DNA from: CAIKLP01 sp965279595
GTDB taxonomy: Bacteria > Bacteroidota > Bacteroidia > Sphingobacteriales > Sphingobacteriaceae
Reading direction: 5' to 3'
DNA length: 64,000 nucleotides
NCBI GenBank assembly: GCA_965279595.1
Contig: OZ257246.1
Coordinates: forward strand, 1,116,001-1,180,000
The position numbers and the translations under genes were made by a program. Every line of letters starts with the position of its first letter. The stretch's first letter is position 1. A model generated the notes under the pieces. The model had not been told where the DNA came from. It searched no databases and saw only the letters and a list, made by a program, of their open reading frames with translations. Positions 37,174-46,358 of the stretch are shown one piece after another.

Positions 37174-37261
37174 TTTTATTTAATGAATATTTGCTGATTT
37201 TTAATCAAGATTGAATTTCTGAGTCATTTCAAGATTTTTGGTTTAATTTGCAGATTCAATA

Positions 37262-38131
37262 ATGGTACAGAAAAAAAGAAAATTAATAGATCGATTACGG
37301 ATCAAATACAAGTTGGTTATTTTAAATGACGAAACCTTTGAAGAAAAGGCCTCATTTACTTTAAATCGATTAAATGTATTTATTGTAATGAGCGTTATGT
37401 TGGTTTTGTTGATTGGCATAGTGACATCTATTTTAGTGTTTACTCCTTTAAAAGAATACATTCCAGGATATGCTGATGTGTCTTTAAGAAGGGATATTAG
37501 CGAAATGTCATTGCAAGTAGATTCTTTGGAATCATTACTGGCTTCAAATGATTTATATATCAACAATATAAAAGATGTAATCAATGGTAGAGCTGGAAGG
37601 AATGATACTTTAAATGTGAACAGTAAGCCTCAATTAATTGATACTAATTTCAGAATTGGTTCTAAACCAGAAGAAGATTCGTTGTTGAGGGCCATGATTG
37701 AAAACCAAAATCAGTATGGCATTTCGGTAAATGATGCTCCTATAAAACCTTCAGGTATTGCGGGATATTCATTTTTTACCCCAGTTAAAGGTGTGATTAC
37801 AGATAAATTTAATCCAAGATCCAATCATTTTGGATTAGATATAGCTTCTACAAAAGGAGAGCCTGTTAAAGCTGTTTTGGAGGGAACAATTGTATTTGGT
37901 GGTTGGACTTCAGAGAGTGGTTATGTTGTAGCCATTCAACATGGTAATGATTTAGTATCAATCTATAAGCATAACTCTGTTCTATTGAAAAAAGTTGGTA
38001 ACTTTGTAAAAGTGGGTGAGCCAGTAGCCGTAGTAGGTTCAACAGGCGAATTAGCTAATGGCCCTCATTTGCATTTTGAGCTCTGGTATAGAGGAAATGC
38101 AGTAAACCCTGTCAATTACATAAACTTTTAA
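37262..38131 (+). CDS. Membrane-anchored M23 peptidase (LytM type)
   Basis: Zinc endopeptidase acting on peptidoglycan cross-links in the periplasm. A basic cytoplasmic start (MVQKKRKLIDRLRIKYK) precedes one membrane helix (about 39-60), a short coiled region, and an M23 domain from about 165. Zinc ligands are in NHFGLDIAS (His and Asp of HxxxD) and GPHLHFELWYRG (HxH). 289 residues. The bactofilin gene begins 3 bases on; M23 peptidase plus bactofilin is a known shape-control pair (as Csd1/CcmA in Helicobacter and LmdC/BacA). It heads the run that continues into the ATP synthase genes. Confidence 0.92.
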   Translation: MVQKKRKLIDRLRIKYKLVILNDETFEEKASFTLNRLNVFIVMSVMLVLLIGIVTSILVFTPLKEYIPGYADVSLRRDISEMSLQVDSLESLLASNDLYINNIKDVINGRAGRNDTLNVNSKPQLIDTNFRIGSKPEEDSLLRAMIENQNQYGISVNDAPIKPSGIAGYSFFTPVKGVITDKFNPRSNHFGLDIASTKGEPVKAVLEGTIVFGGWTSESGYVVAIQHGNDLVSIYKHNSVLLKKVGNFVKVGEPVAVVGSTGELANGPHLHFELWYRGNAVNPVNYINF

Positions 38132-38134
38132 AAG

Positions 38135-38569
38135 ATGTTTGCTAAAAAAGAACATACCACAACAACTGATAATGTACAAAGTGGATCTATTAATTTAATT
38201 GGAGTAGGTACAAGCATTACAGGAGATTTATCTTGTAAAGGAGATATCAGAATTGATGGTGAGATAAGAGGAAATGTTATTTCAAAAGCCAAAGTGGTTA
38301 TTGGAAGTACTGGCCATGTTACTGGTGATGTAATAGGCTCAAATGCAGATATAAGTGGCATTTTAAAAGGTGACATCACTGTTTCAGATACAATTTTCTT
38401 AAAATCAACTGCAAAAGTGGAAGGTGATTTAATTACAAACAAATTAATTGTAGAGGCTGGTGCATTATTTACTGGTAGTTGCAATATGGGTGTAATGAGC
38501 AAATCTACTTCAAAAGCAAATCTTGAAAAAGATAAATCTCCGAAAGCAATTGAGTCCACCACTGAATAA
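38135..38569 (+). CDS. Bactofilin
   Basis: Polymer-forming cytoskeletal protein that scaffolds cell wall enzymes at the inner face of the membrane. 144 residues. The central part (about 25-125) is a right-handed beta-helix with regular Gly and Val/Ile spacing (GDLSCKGDIRIDGEIRGNV, VVIGSTGHVTGDVIGSNA, GILKGDITVSDTIFL, AKVEGDLITNKLIVEAG), between short unstructured ends. Co-transcribed with the M23 peptidase. Its last 47 bases overlap the AtpZ frame, so it is coupled to the ATP synthase genes. A long open frame on the other strand is a shadow. Confidence 0.93.
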   Translation: MFAKKEHTTTTDNVQSGSINLIGVGTSITGDLSCKGDIRIDGEIRGNVISKAKVVIGSTGHVTGDVIGSNADISGILKGDITVSDTIFLKSTAKVEGDLITNKLIVEAGALFTGSCNMGVMSKSTSKANLEKDKSPKAIESTTE

Positions 38570-38759
38570 TTATAGTAAGTATTCTAGCATAGCTTTTCAA
38601 ATGTTGGCTAGCATAGCCTTATTCTCCTATGTTGGACATTTATTAGATACTTATTACCTAACCTCAAAGCCAATATTTACTGCATTATTAGCGATTATTG
38701 GAATAGCTTCTGGATTATACTTAGTAATCAAACAAGTAAACGAAAAACCAAAAAAATAA
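38523..38759 (+). CDS. atpZ: AtpZ/AtpI-family ATP synthase accessory protein
   Basis: Small membrane protein placed ahead of F-type ATP synthase genes; AtpZ/AtpI helps in c-ring assembly and Mg2+ uptake. 78 residues with two membrane helices: YSKYSSIAFQMLASIALFSYVGHLLD and PIFTALLAIIGIASGLYLVI. No ATG is available upstream of the first helix: TTG at 38523 or TTG at 38550 must be used, both inside the bactofilin gene. The overlap of 47 or 20 bases points to translational coupling. It is 10 bases from the next gene. Confidence 0.8.
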   Translation: MKKINLRKQLSPPLNNYSKYSSIAFQMLASIALFSYVGHLLDTYYLTSKPIFTALLAIIGIASGLYLVIKQVNEKPKK

Positions 38760-38769
38760 TTCAACATTA

Positions 38770-39159
38770 ATGAAAGTATTTCCTTTTAATATTTTGTTCA
38801 TCGTATTAACCATTTTGTTGGTGGCTAGTATCTATTTCTTACAATCCTATTACCCCAATTCTGGTTGGTTATCTAAAGATATTCTAGCATTTTTAGTGTT
38901 CTTTGCAGGAACAAGCTTTTTAGCCTATCAGATTTCTATGCTAGGATTAAAAAAAGGCGGTGAAAGCAGTATTCTATTTATACTTGGAGGGGTCACAATC
39001 AAACTTTTATTAAGTATGGTTTTTGCCTTTATTTATGTTTACACACACAAGGTCGACAAGGTTCAATTTATTAGCAATTTCTTTATTTTATATTTTATCT
39101 ATACGGCCTTTGAAATTTATTCCTTAATGTATAACTTGCGCGCTCAAAAAATAATATAA
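38770..39159 (+). CDS. Four-helix membrane protein of the ATP synthase operon (AtpI-like)
   Basis: A 129-residue protein with four predicted membrane helices (about 5-24, 36-58, 65-86 and 97-122) and few charged residues. I do not recognise a strict family. Its place between atpZ and atpB, where many operons have atpI, and its ATP-synthase-I-like helix pattern, suggest an assembly factor. It begins 10 bases behind atpZ and ends 13 before atpB. Confidence 0.55.
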   Translation: MKVFPFNILFIVLTILLVASIYFLQSYYPNSGWLSKDILAFLVFFAGTSFLAYQISMLGLKKGGESSILFILGGVTIKLLLSMVFAFIYVYTHKVDKVQFISNFFILYFIYTAFEIYSLMYNLRAQKII

Positions 39160-39172
39160 AATCTCAATCTAG

Positions 39173-40300
39173 ATGCGCAAAAACGGCTTTTTGAAATTTA
39201 ATCCACATAATTACCTACTGATATTCGCTTTTTTTAGCTTTATTTCAATAAATAGTTATGCTAATGAGGAGACTCATTCTAGCGATTCAACTCATTTAGA
39301 ACAGACAGATTCTAGCCATACTCAAAATGCAGATCATCATGCAGAAGAGAAATTCAATCCTTCAGAATTAATACTAGAACATATTGCTGATTCTCATGAT
39401 TGGCATTTATGGGGTCATACTTCTATTAGCCTACCTGTGATATTATACACTGATGGTGGATTGGAAGTGTTTTCTTCAGGGAATTTTCACCACGGAGACT
39501 CTGCTTATAAAGGCAAGCACCACACTTATCAAATCATTGAGAACAAAATAAAAGTTGTAAATGAATTGGGTGAAGAAGATGAAGAGGCAACTAAAAGTGT
39601 AATTGATTTATCTATTACCAAAAACGTTACCTCTCTTTTGATTTCAGTTACATTGCTTTTATTTATATTCTTAAGTGTTGCTAAAGCTTATAGAAAAAGA
39701 GATGGATTGGCACCTAAAGGATTCCAGTCGATGATTGAACCGATCATTATTTTTGTTCGTGATGAAGTAGCAAAACCAAATTTGGGTGTTAAATATGCTC
39801 GCTTCATGCCTTTCTTGTTAACGGTATTCTTTTTTATCTGGATCAATAATATGATGGGATTAGTTCCATTTTTTCCAGGAGGAGCAAACGTTTCAGGAAA
39901 CATCGCCTTTACGATGGTATTAGCCTTATTTACTTTTGTTGTAATAACAGTAAATGGAGGTAAAGTTTATTGGAGTCATATTTTTGCTCCACATGTGCCA
40001 TGGTGGTTATATCCATTATTGGTTCCTGTTGAAATTTTTGGAATGTTCACCAAACCAATTGCATTAATGATTCGATTATTCGCAAACATTACTGCAGGTC
40101 ATATTTTAGTATTGAGTTTAATTTCATTGATATTCATTTTTAAGTCGGTAGTAATTGCTACAGTTGCAGTTCCTTTCACAGTGTTTATTAGTGTGATTGA
40201 ATTATTAGTTGCATTTTTACAAGCTTACATCTTTACGATGTTAGCAGCATTGTTCATCGGTATGGCAGTTGAAGAACCGCATGCTGAAGATCACCATTAA
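39173..40300 (+). CDS. atpB: ATP synthase F0 subunit a with His-rich N-terminal extension
   Basis: Proton channel subunit of ATP synthase. The C-terminal half has the subunit a helices, with KPIALMIRLFANITAGH carrying the essential Arg and the partner helix ELLVAFLQAYIFTMLAALFIG. Ahead of this lies a signal-like helix (about 10-30) and a periplasmic region of roughly 120 residues rich in His, Asp and Glu (THSSDSTHLEQTD, SHTQNADHHAEE, FHHGDSAYKGKHH). The end is also His-rich (EEPHAEDHH). 375 residues against about 270 in Escherichia coli; the extension is typical of Bacteroidota. Confidence 0.95.
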   Translation: MRKNGFLKFNPHNYLLIFAFFSFISINSYANEETHSSDSTHLEQTDSSHTQNADHHAEEKFNPSELILEHIADSHDWHLWGHTSISLPVILYTDGGLEVFSSGNFHHGDSAYKGKHHTYQIIENKIKVVNELGEEDEEATKSVIDLSITKNVTSLLISVTLLLFIFLSVAKAYRKRDGLAPKGFQSMIEPIIIFVRDEVAKPNLGVKYARFMPFLLTVFFFIWINNMMGLVPFFPGGANVSGNIAFTMVLALFTFVVITVNGGKVYWSHIFAPHVPWWLYPLLVPVEIFGMFTKPIALMIRLFANITAGHILVLSLISLIFIFKSVVIATVAVPFTVFISVIELLVAFLQAYIFTMLAALFIGMAVEEPHAEDHH

Positions 40301-40326
40301 TAGAATTATTGTTTAACCAAATATAA

Positions 40327-40548
<222 letters not shown>

Positions 40549-40561
40549 TCCGTTGTAAAGA

Positions 40562-40600
40562 AGTCTGTAACGATTGGTTACAGACTATCTTTATTTTTAG
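40562..40600 (+). promoter_or_regulatory. Intergenic hairpin after atpE
   Basis: AGTCTGTAAC pairs perfectly with GTTACAGACT around GATTG, followed by ATCTTTATTTTTAG. It lies between atpE and atpF. The T tract is interrupted, so it looks like an attenuator or 3-prime stabiliser, not a full terminator. It could raise the amount of atpE message over downstream genes. Confidence 0.7.
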
Positions 40601-40629
40601 TTTTTAAAAAGTTTAAATCGTTATAAAAA

Positions 40630-41124
40630 ATGGAATTAGTAACACCTAGTATAGGATTAGTTTTCTGGACAACCATATCGTTTTTGGTATTGATTTTTGT
40701 TTTGGGCAAATTCGCTTGGAAACCGATTATGCAATCATTAGATGACCGTGAGAAATCAATTGAAGACGCGTTAAGCGCTGCTGAAAAAGCAAAAGAAGAA
40801 TTGTCAAGATTGAACAACGAAAGCGAGCAATTGTTAAAAGTTGCAAGAGCAGAACGTGATACTATTTTGAAAGAGGCTAAACAATTGAGAGATAATTTAG
40901 TGGCTGATGCAAAAGGATTAGCACAAACCGAGGCAGATAAAATGATTGCGAAAGCAAAAGTGGAAATTGATAATCAAAAAACTGCAGCCTTAGCGGAAGT
41001 TAAAAACCAAGTAGCTACTTTATCTTTAGAAATTGCTGAGAAAGTTCTTCGTAAGCAATTGGAAGATAAATCAAAGCAAGAAGCTTTGGTTAATGATTTG
41101 TTAAAAGAAGTAAAATTAAATTAA
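40630..41124 (+). CDS. atpF: ATP synthase F0 subunit b
   Basis: Peripheral stalk subunit, 164 residues. One membrane helix (about 8-27, IGLVFWTTISFLVLIFVLGKF), then WKPIMQSLDDREKSIEDAL and a long charged helix to the end, as in all b subunits. It follows the hairpin behind atpE by 44 bases and has an A-rich leader (AAAAAATGG). Confidence 0.95.
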   Translation: MELVTPSIGLVFWTTISFLVLIFVLGKFAWKPIMQSLDDREKSIEDALSAAEKAKEELSRLNNESEQLLKVARAERDTILKEAKQLRDNLVADAKGLAQTEADKMIAKAKVEIDNQKTAALAEVKNQVATLSLEIAEKVLRKQLEDKSKQEALVNDLLKEVKLN

Positions 41125-41130
41125 TCAATT

Positions 41131-41176
41131 GACTGAATAATCTAAATGTAATTGCATTAGAATATTTAGTCTTTTC
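41131..41176 (+). promoter_or_regulatory. Intergenic hairpin after atpF
   Basis: GACTGAATAATCTAAATG pairs with CATTAGAATATTTAGTC around TAATTG, with one wobble, one mismatch and one bulge, then CTTTT. It is weaker than the other two hairpins of this operon but lies at the same relative place, behind a multi-copy subunit. Confidence 0.5.
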
Positions 41177-41187
41177 AAATTAAAAAG

Positions 41188-41727
41188 ATGTCAGAAATAA
41201 GAGTAGCTTCTAGATATGCAAAGGCGTTAATTGATTTAGCCATTGAACGCAATGAATTAGAAAATGTAAAATCGGATATGAGTTTATTCACCGATACTTT
41301 GCGTGCTAATTCTGAGTTGCAAGCTGTTTTGAAAAATCCAATTGTTCCGATTGATAAAAAAGGAAACATTTTGAAATTGATTTTCTCAGCCAATGTTACA
41401 GAATCAACTAAATCTTTCTTTCAAATTATGGTGAATAAAAGCCGTAGTGGAGTATTGTATGGAACGGGAAAAGAATTTATCAGACAATACAATGAGAAGA
41501 AAGGAATTATACAAGCTTATGTTTCATCTGCAACAGCATTAACTGCAGAAGCAGAAAAAGAAATTATAGCAGTAGTAGAAAAATCAACAGGAAAACAAGT
41601 ACAATTAATTGCAAAAGTAGATCCTGCATTAATTGGTGGTTTTGTTTTAACAGTTGGTGATAAACAATTTGATACAAGTATTTCAAAGAGTTTGATTCTT
41701 TTGAAAAAAGAGTTTAACACAAAATAA
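41188..41727 (+). CDS. atpH: ATP synthase F1 subunit delta
   Basis: Connects the peripheral stalk to the top of F1. 179 residues: SRYAKALIDLAIERNELE at the start, a helical N-terminal domain, and the C-terminal strand and helix part (GFVLTVGDKQFDTSISKSL), which is the standard ending of OSCP/delta. 60 bases behind atpF, 45 before atpA. Confidence 0.94.
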   Translation: MSEIRVASRYAKALIDLAIERNELENVKSDMSLFTDTLRANSELQAVLKNPIVPIDKKGNILKLIFSANVTESTKSFFQIMVNKSRSGVLYGTGKEFIRQYNEKKGIIQAYVSSATALTAEAEKEIIAVVEKSTGKQVQLIAKVDPALIGGFVLTVGDKQFDTSISKSLILLKKEFNTK

Positions 41728-41772
41728 ATAAGAGCATTAAAATCATTCATATAAACATTAAAAAATAACCAT

Positions 41773-43347
41773 ATGGTAGATGTAAGACCGGATGAAGTAT
41801 CGGCGATATTGAGACAACAATTGTCGGGCTTCAAGTCAGAAACTGAATTAGAAGAAGTAGGAACAGTATTACAAGTTGGTGATGGTATTGCGCGCGTTTA
41901 CGGATTAACTAAAGTTCAATCAGGAGAATTAGTTGAATTTGATAACGGTTTGCAAGGTATCGTTTTGAACTTAGAAGAAGATAACGTGGGTGTGGTATTG
42001 TTAGGTAGTTCAGATGCTATTAAAGAAGGTGATACAATTAAACGTACTAAGAAAATTGCCTCTATTAAAGTAGGTGATGGAATGTTAGGACGCGTAGTAA
42101 ATACATTAGGTCAACCAATTGATGGTAAAGGACCAATTGCAGGTGAATTGTATGATATGCCAATTGAGCGTAAAGCACCAGGAGTTATTTACCGTCAACC
42201 AGTAAACGAACCATTACAAACTGGTTTGAAAGCGATTGATGCAATGATTCCAATTGGCCGTGGTCAACGTGAGTTAATCATTGGTGATCGTCAAACAGGA
42301 AAAACAACTGTTGCGATTGATACCATTATTAATCAGAAAGAATTTTACGATAGAGGTGAATCTGTTATCTGTATCTATGTTGCTATTGGACAAAAGAATT
42401 CTACAGTTGCGAACATTGTTCGTACGTTAGAAGAAAAAGGTGCAATGGCTTATACAATTATTGTTGCAGCTTCTGCAGCAGATCCAGCTCCAATGCAATT
42501 CTTTGCACCATTCGCTGGAGCAGCAATTGGAGAATTCTTCCGTGATACTGGTCGTCCTGCATTGATTGTTTATGATGATTTATCTAAACAAGCTGTTGCA
42601 TATCGTGAAGTATCTTTATTACTTCGTCGTCCACCAGGACGTGAAGCATATCCAGGTGATGTGTTTTATCTTCACTCTCGTTTATTAGAGCGTGCTGCAA
42701 AAATTAACGCTACTGATTCAGTTGCAAAAGCAATGAATGATTTGCCTGATTCAATCCGTCATTTGGTAAAAGGTGGTGGTTCATTAACTGCACTTCCTAT
42801 TATTGAAACACAAGCAGGTGACGTATCTGCATATATTCCAACAAACGTAATTTCAATTACTGACGGACAAATTTTCTTGGAGTCAAATTTATTTAACTCA
42901 GGTGTTCGTCCAGCAATTAACGTAGGTATTTCTGTATCACGTGTTGGGGGTTCTGCTCAAATTAAATCAATGAAAAAAGTTGCTGGTACTTTAAAAGGTG
43001 ACCAAGCTCAATACCGTGAATTGGAAGCATTCTCTAAATTTGGTTCTGACTTAGATGCAGTAACTAAATTTATTTTAGAGAAAGGTGCTAGAAATGTGGA
43101 GATCCTTAAACAAGGTCAGTATTCTCCAGTACCAGTTGAAAAACAAGTTGCTATACTTTATTGCGGAACAAAAGGATTAATGAGAAGTGTTCCGGTTGAT
43201 AAAATTAAAGAATTCGAAACAGAATTTTTAAATCAATTAGATGTTCGTCATCGTTCAACTTTAGATGCAATTAAAGCTGGTAAAATGGATGATGAAATCA
43301 CTAAAGTTTTAGAAACTGTTGCTAAAGAATTATCTAGCAAATATTAA
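41773..43347 (+). CDS. atpA: ATP synthase F1 subunit alpha
   Basis: Non-catalytic nucleotide-binding subunit, three per enzyme. 524 residues with Walker A GDRQTGKT (171-178), [15 protein letters not shown], the arginine-finger region [17 protein letters not shown] and the C-terminal helical domain. The N-terminal helix [17 protein letters not shown] holds the delta-binding site. Arginine is mostly written CGT, as in gldK, a sign of high expression. Followed by a near-perfect hairpin before atpG. Confidence 0.97.
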   Translation: MVDVRPDEVSAILRQQLSGFKSETELEEVGTVLQVGDGIARVYGLTKVQSGELVEFDNGLQGIVLNLEEDNVGVVLLGSSDAIKEGDTIKRTKKIASIKVGDGMLGRVVNTLGQPIDGKGPIAGELYDMPIERKAPGVIYRQPVNEPLQTGLKAIDAMIPIGRGQRELIIGDRQTGKTTVAIDTIINQKEFYDRGESVICIYVAIGQKNSTVANIVRTLEEKGAMAYTIIVAASAADPAPMQFFAPFAGAAIGEFFRDTGRPALIVYDDLSKQAVAYREVSLLLRRPPGREAYPGDVFYLHSRLLERAAKINATDSVAKAMNDLPDSIRHLVKGGGSLTALPIIETQAGDVSAYIPTNVISITDGQIFLESNLFNSGVRPAINVGISVSRVGGSAQIKSMKKVAGTLKGDQAQYRELEAFSKFGSDLDAVTKFILEKGARNVEILKQGQYSPVPVEKQVAILYCGTKGLMRSVPVDKIKEFETEFLNQLDVRHRSTLDAIKAGKMDDEITKVLETVAKELSSKY

Positions 43348-43358
43348 TTCAAAAATAT

Positions 43359-43398
43359 TCAGAGAAGGAATAGTTTCAATTATTCTTTCTCTGATTTT
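43359..43398 (+). promoter_or_regulatory. Intergenic hairpin after atpA
   Basis: TCAGAGAAGGAATA pairs with TATTCTTTCTCTGA (14 bases, one G-T wobble) around GTTTCAAT, followed by TTTT. It lies between atpA and atpG. As behind atpE, the short T tract suggests partial termination or message protection. Confidence 0.7.
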
Positions 43399-43430
43399 AA
43401 ATAATACATTGTAAATTTTCAATTTAGGAA

Positions 43431-44312
43431 ATGGCGAATTTAAAAGAGGTACGTATTAGAATAGCTTCAGTAAACTCTACACAGCAGATTACTAAAGCAA
43501 TGAAAATGGTTTCGGCTGCTAAATTAAAAAGAGCTACTGATGCTATTGTTCAAATGCGTCCTTATGCAAATAAATTAAAAGACATTCTTGCTAACTTAAC
43601 TGCTAGTCTTGAATCGAATGATAGTCCGTACACACAACAAAGAGAAGTTAAGAATGTATTGGTTGTTGTAATTACTTCTAATAGAGGATTAGCAGGTGCT
43701 TTCAATGCCAATGTAATTAAAACAGCAAATTTATTAGTTGCTGAAAAATACCAAGCATTAAAGTCGACTGGCAACTTGCATATTTTAGCAGTTGGAAAAA
43801 AAGCACAAGATTTTTTCACGAAAGCTAAATTCAATGTTATTGGAAATAACAATGAATTATTTAACGGATTAAATTTTGATAACTCAAGCAAAATTGCAGA
43901 AGAAATAATGCAAGGATTTGTTGAAGGAAAATGGGATAAAGTAGAAGTGGTTTACAATCAGTTTAAAAATGCAGCGATGCAAATTTTGACAACTGAACAA
44001 TTATTGCCTGTTGTTCCAAGTCAAGCACAAGCAGATGTAAAAAACAAAGCTGATTATTTATTGGAGCCAACGCAAGAAGAAATTGTTTTAGGATTAATTC
44101 CTTCATCCATAAAAATTCAATTATACAAAGCATTGTTAGATTCACATGCCTCAGAACATGGAGCTCGTATGACTGCAATGGATAAGGCTACAGAGAATGC
44201 AGGTGATTTGTTGAAGGCATTAAGACTTTCATATAACCAAGCTAGACAGGCAGCTATTACCAATGAAATTTTAGAAATTGTAAGTGGTGCAAATGCACTT
44301 GCAGCTGAATAA
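43431..44312 (+). CDS. atpG: ATP synthase F1 subunit gamma
   Basis: Central rotor shaft. 293 residues: MANLKEVRIRIASVNSTQQITKAMKMVSAAKLKRA at the start forms the long coiled coil (written here in parts: RIRIASVNSTQQ, ITKAMKMVSAAKLK), VVITSNRGLAGAFN is in the Rossmann-like part, and the end RMTAMDKATENAGD plus LRLSYNQARQAAITNEI is the second coiled-coil strand. atpD and atpC do not follow; a terminator ends the operon. The beta and epsilon genes must lie elsewhere, as in most Bacteroidota. Confidence 0.96.
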   Translation: MANLKEVRIRIASVNSTQQITKAMKMVSAAKLKRATDAIVQMRPYANKLKDILANLTASLESNDSPYTQQREVKNVLVVVITSNRGLAGAFNANVIKTANLLVAEKYQALKSTGNLHILAVGKKAQDFFTKAKFNVIGNNNELFNGLNFDNSSKIAEEIMQGFVEGKWDKVEVVYNQFKNAAMQILTTEQLLPVVPSQAQADVKNKADYLLEPTQEEIVLGLIPSSIKIQLYKALLDSHASEHGARMTAMDKATENAGDLLKALRLSYNQARQAAITNEILEIVSGANALAAE

Positions 44313-44344
44313 TAAGATAAAATACCAAATGATTTTAAAATACT

Positions 44345-44371
44345 GGGCAGCATTTAGCTGCCCTTTTTTAT
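44345..44371 (+). terminator. Terminator of the ATP synthase operon
   Basis: GGGCAGC pairs with GCTGCCC around ATTTA and runs into six T residues. It overlaps the last bases of the convergent gene at 44368. Confidence 0.92.
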
Positions 44372-45210
44372 TTCTTTTGAGTATTGAAGTTGAATAAAAA
44401 ACCAACACTAATAGAAGTACGTAATGTGCTTTCTGCACCATCTAATTTTTCAGGTTTATTGTTAATTTTCGCATTATTGAAAACTGCATTATCAACTCCC
44501 ACGTTTCCATAAATGGAAGTGTAATTGGTAAAGTGAAAAATTAAATTCGCATCTGTACAAATTCCTAATCCATGTGCTGTTAATTTATCACTATTTACTT
44601 TGTTGATATAATTAGCATAACTTATTCCAATTCTATAATTAAGCAATAATTTATTTTTATATAAATTATATGGACGCACATATTGAATATCCAATTGAGA
44701 GAGTTCAATAGTTGAGAATATAGTAGTAAAATAGTTACCCCACCAAGTATTGACTAGAACAGATTCTGAACCTTTAGAACTTGTTTTAGAATAACCAAAA
44801 TGGATTCCATTTTTTTTTGAAAAAAAAGTAAATCCAAATTCAACTAGTCGTGCTTTGCGCAGTTCTTCAATTACTTTATCATAGGAAGAAGGAACACCGG
44901 CAGCAGTTGGAGCTAGAAATCGAGCTTTGCCAATTCCGAAACCAAATTGAATGGATGGTTTGGTATAAGTATTTTTTTTGATGATGGGTTTTGCAACAAT
45001 ATAGTAATTGTAGTAATAAGCAGCAACCATATCTCTTTTTATTATTCCTTTAGAAGTGTTTCCATAAAATGAATAGGTATAACTAATATTTGTAGAATCA
45101 ATTTGAATGATTTTGCATTTCAAACTGTCATTTCCAATACTCACAATTAGATCTTGCGCAAATGCATGGATACTCAAAATGCTGAAAAGCAATAAGAATA
45201 GGTATTTCAT
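44368..45210 (-). CDS. Outer membrane beta-barrel-like protein of unknown function
   Basis: A 280-residue exported protein that I cannot name. Signal peptide (ending HAFAQ). Residues about 20-60 form a small beta domain (DLIVSIGNDSLKCKIIQID, SYTYSFYGNTSKGIIKRD) seen at the start of several Bacteroidota envelope proteins; the rest consists of amphipathic strands (IQFGFGIGKARFL, LVEFGFTFFSKK, LLLNYRIGISYANY) ending LRTSISVGFLFNFN, which fits a small barrel. 107 bases separate it from the divergent gene. Confidence 0.6.
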   Translation of the reverse strand: MKYLFLLLFSILSIHAFAQDLIVSIGNDSLKCKIIQIDSTNISYTYSFYGNTSKGIIKRDMVAAYYYNYYIVAKPIIKKNTYTKPSIQFGFGIGKARFLAPTAAGVPSSYDKVIEELRKARLVEFGFTFFSKKNGIHFGYSKTSSKGSESVLVNTWWGNYFTTIFSTIELSQLDIQYVRPYNLYKNKLLLNYRIGISYANYINKVNSDKLTAHGLGICTDANLIFHFTNYTSIYGNVGVDNAVFNNAKINNKPEKLDGAESTLRTSISVGFLFNFNTQKK

Positions 45211-45317
45211 GGGTAGTAAATGTTTTTCAAATACAATGTAGGAAATTTGAATTGAATAAAAAAATAGAATAGAATTGCTATTTCTGTATAATTCAACATT
45301 TTTTGTAACTTGAATAA

Positions 45318-46358
45318 ATGAAAAAAGGGAGCTTGCTTTTACTACTATTTATTTTTGTTCATCAGTTAAATGCACAAACACTTACTGCAATAAAAGCGAG
45401 TGCGGCTAATGCCAATTCTTATTATGCCTATTCCTTAGCTATTGCTTTTAAATCATTTCATAAATTTTCTATTCATCCTGAATTAGAATATTCTAATTAT
45501 CATTTGCAAAGAGAATATCGGAAGAGTATTATTTATAGTAATTTTTCAATAGGCGCATTCGCGAATTACAGGCCCATTGACCGATTATGTTTCAGTATTG
45601 GTCCAATGTTTACAACTAGAGGAATTGTGCCAGTACGAGCATCTGTTGAGTATGATCTGAAACCTAAATGGGTACTTGGTTATGAAATTGAACATAGCGA
45701 TTTGATTGAGTTTTATGACAGCTATAACAATTCAAAATTTATTGGTGGTTACCAAAATTTGCATCGAATAGCTATTAGCTATCGATTTAGTAATTATTCA
45801 AAGGAAAGAATCAAGTTTGATAGTAGAAGATTGCAAAGACAACGTAATGCCAATTCAAGTATTTATGATGGAGATCAAACTGATTCACTTATTTTTAAAA
45901 AACATAGAGCTTACTATTTTGGAATGGGATTAAGTTTGATTACATCTGCTTCCTTATTTACTGCTTATGATTTCAAAGGCATTCATTTTTTGTTTGAACA
46001 AAAAGCAACTAAAGGGTATAGTATGATGTTGAGTGCTGGTCTTTCCAATCAAAAGTATCCTGATGTAAGTGCATTTGGGAAATATTGGAATGTAAATTAT
46101 TATATCGGCGGACAAGAAACTGGTAAATATTTTCAAGCTACTTATGGAGTGGAAATGGGGATAGCTACAAGACTTCAAAACTCTTCAAGTAGCAATAGCA
46201 AAGCTAATACAGGCTTCTTGGCTTTTCAAGCAGGTGTTGGAGGAGGAGAAATTTTATTATCAAAAGGTATTAAAGTGAATACCTTTTTTGGTTACGGTAA
46301 ATTTGGTTTTGCATTAGGAACTCGAATGAGCTATTTGATTGCATATTCTAAAAACTAA
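45318..46358 (+). CDS. Predicted outer membrane protein of unknown function
   Basis: A 346-residue protein that I do not recognise. Signal peptide (VHQLNAQ), then two halves rich in aromatic amphipathic strands (YAYSLAIAFKSFHKFSIHPE, YSNFSIGAFANYRP, and later YYFGMGLSLITS, GYSMMLSAGLSN, FQAGVGGGEILL), parted by a polar, basic stretch at about 160-195. It may be a barrel of ten or more strands. Its TAA stop overlaps the TAG stop of the convergent acetyltransferase gene (CTAA at 46355-46358). Confidence 0.55.
   Translation: MKKGSLLLLLFIFVHQLNAQTLTAIKASAANANSYYAYSLAIAFKSFHKFSIHPELEYSNYHLQREYRKSIIYSNFSIGAFANYRPIDRLCFSIGPMFTTRGIVPVRASVEYDLKPKWVLGYEIEHSDLIEFYDSYNNSKFIGGYQNLHRIAISYRFSNYSKERIKFDSRRLQRQRNANSSIYDGDQTDSLIFKKHRAYYFGMGLSLITSASLFTAYDFKGIHFLFEQKATKGYSMMLSAGLSNQKYPDVSAFGKYWNVNYYIGGQETGKYFQATYGVEMGIATRLQNSSSSNSKANTGFLAFQAGVGGGEILLSKGIKVNTFFGYGKFGFALGTRMSYLIAYSKN

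Noticed and set aside
38128..38562. Long open frame on the minus strand opposite the bactofilin gene
   Set aside because: It mirrors the repeat-rich bactofilin codons, has no start context or recognisable domain, and the plus-strand protein is clearly real.
43562..43891. 109-residue minus-strand frame opposite atpG
   Set aside because: Shadow of conserved gamma-subunit codons.
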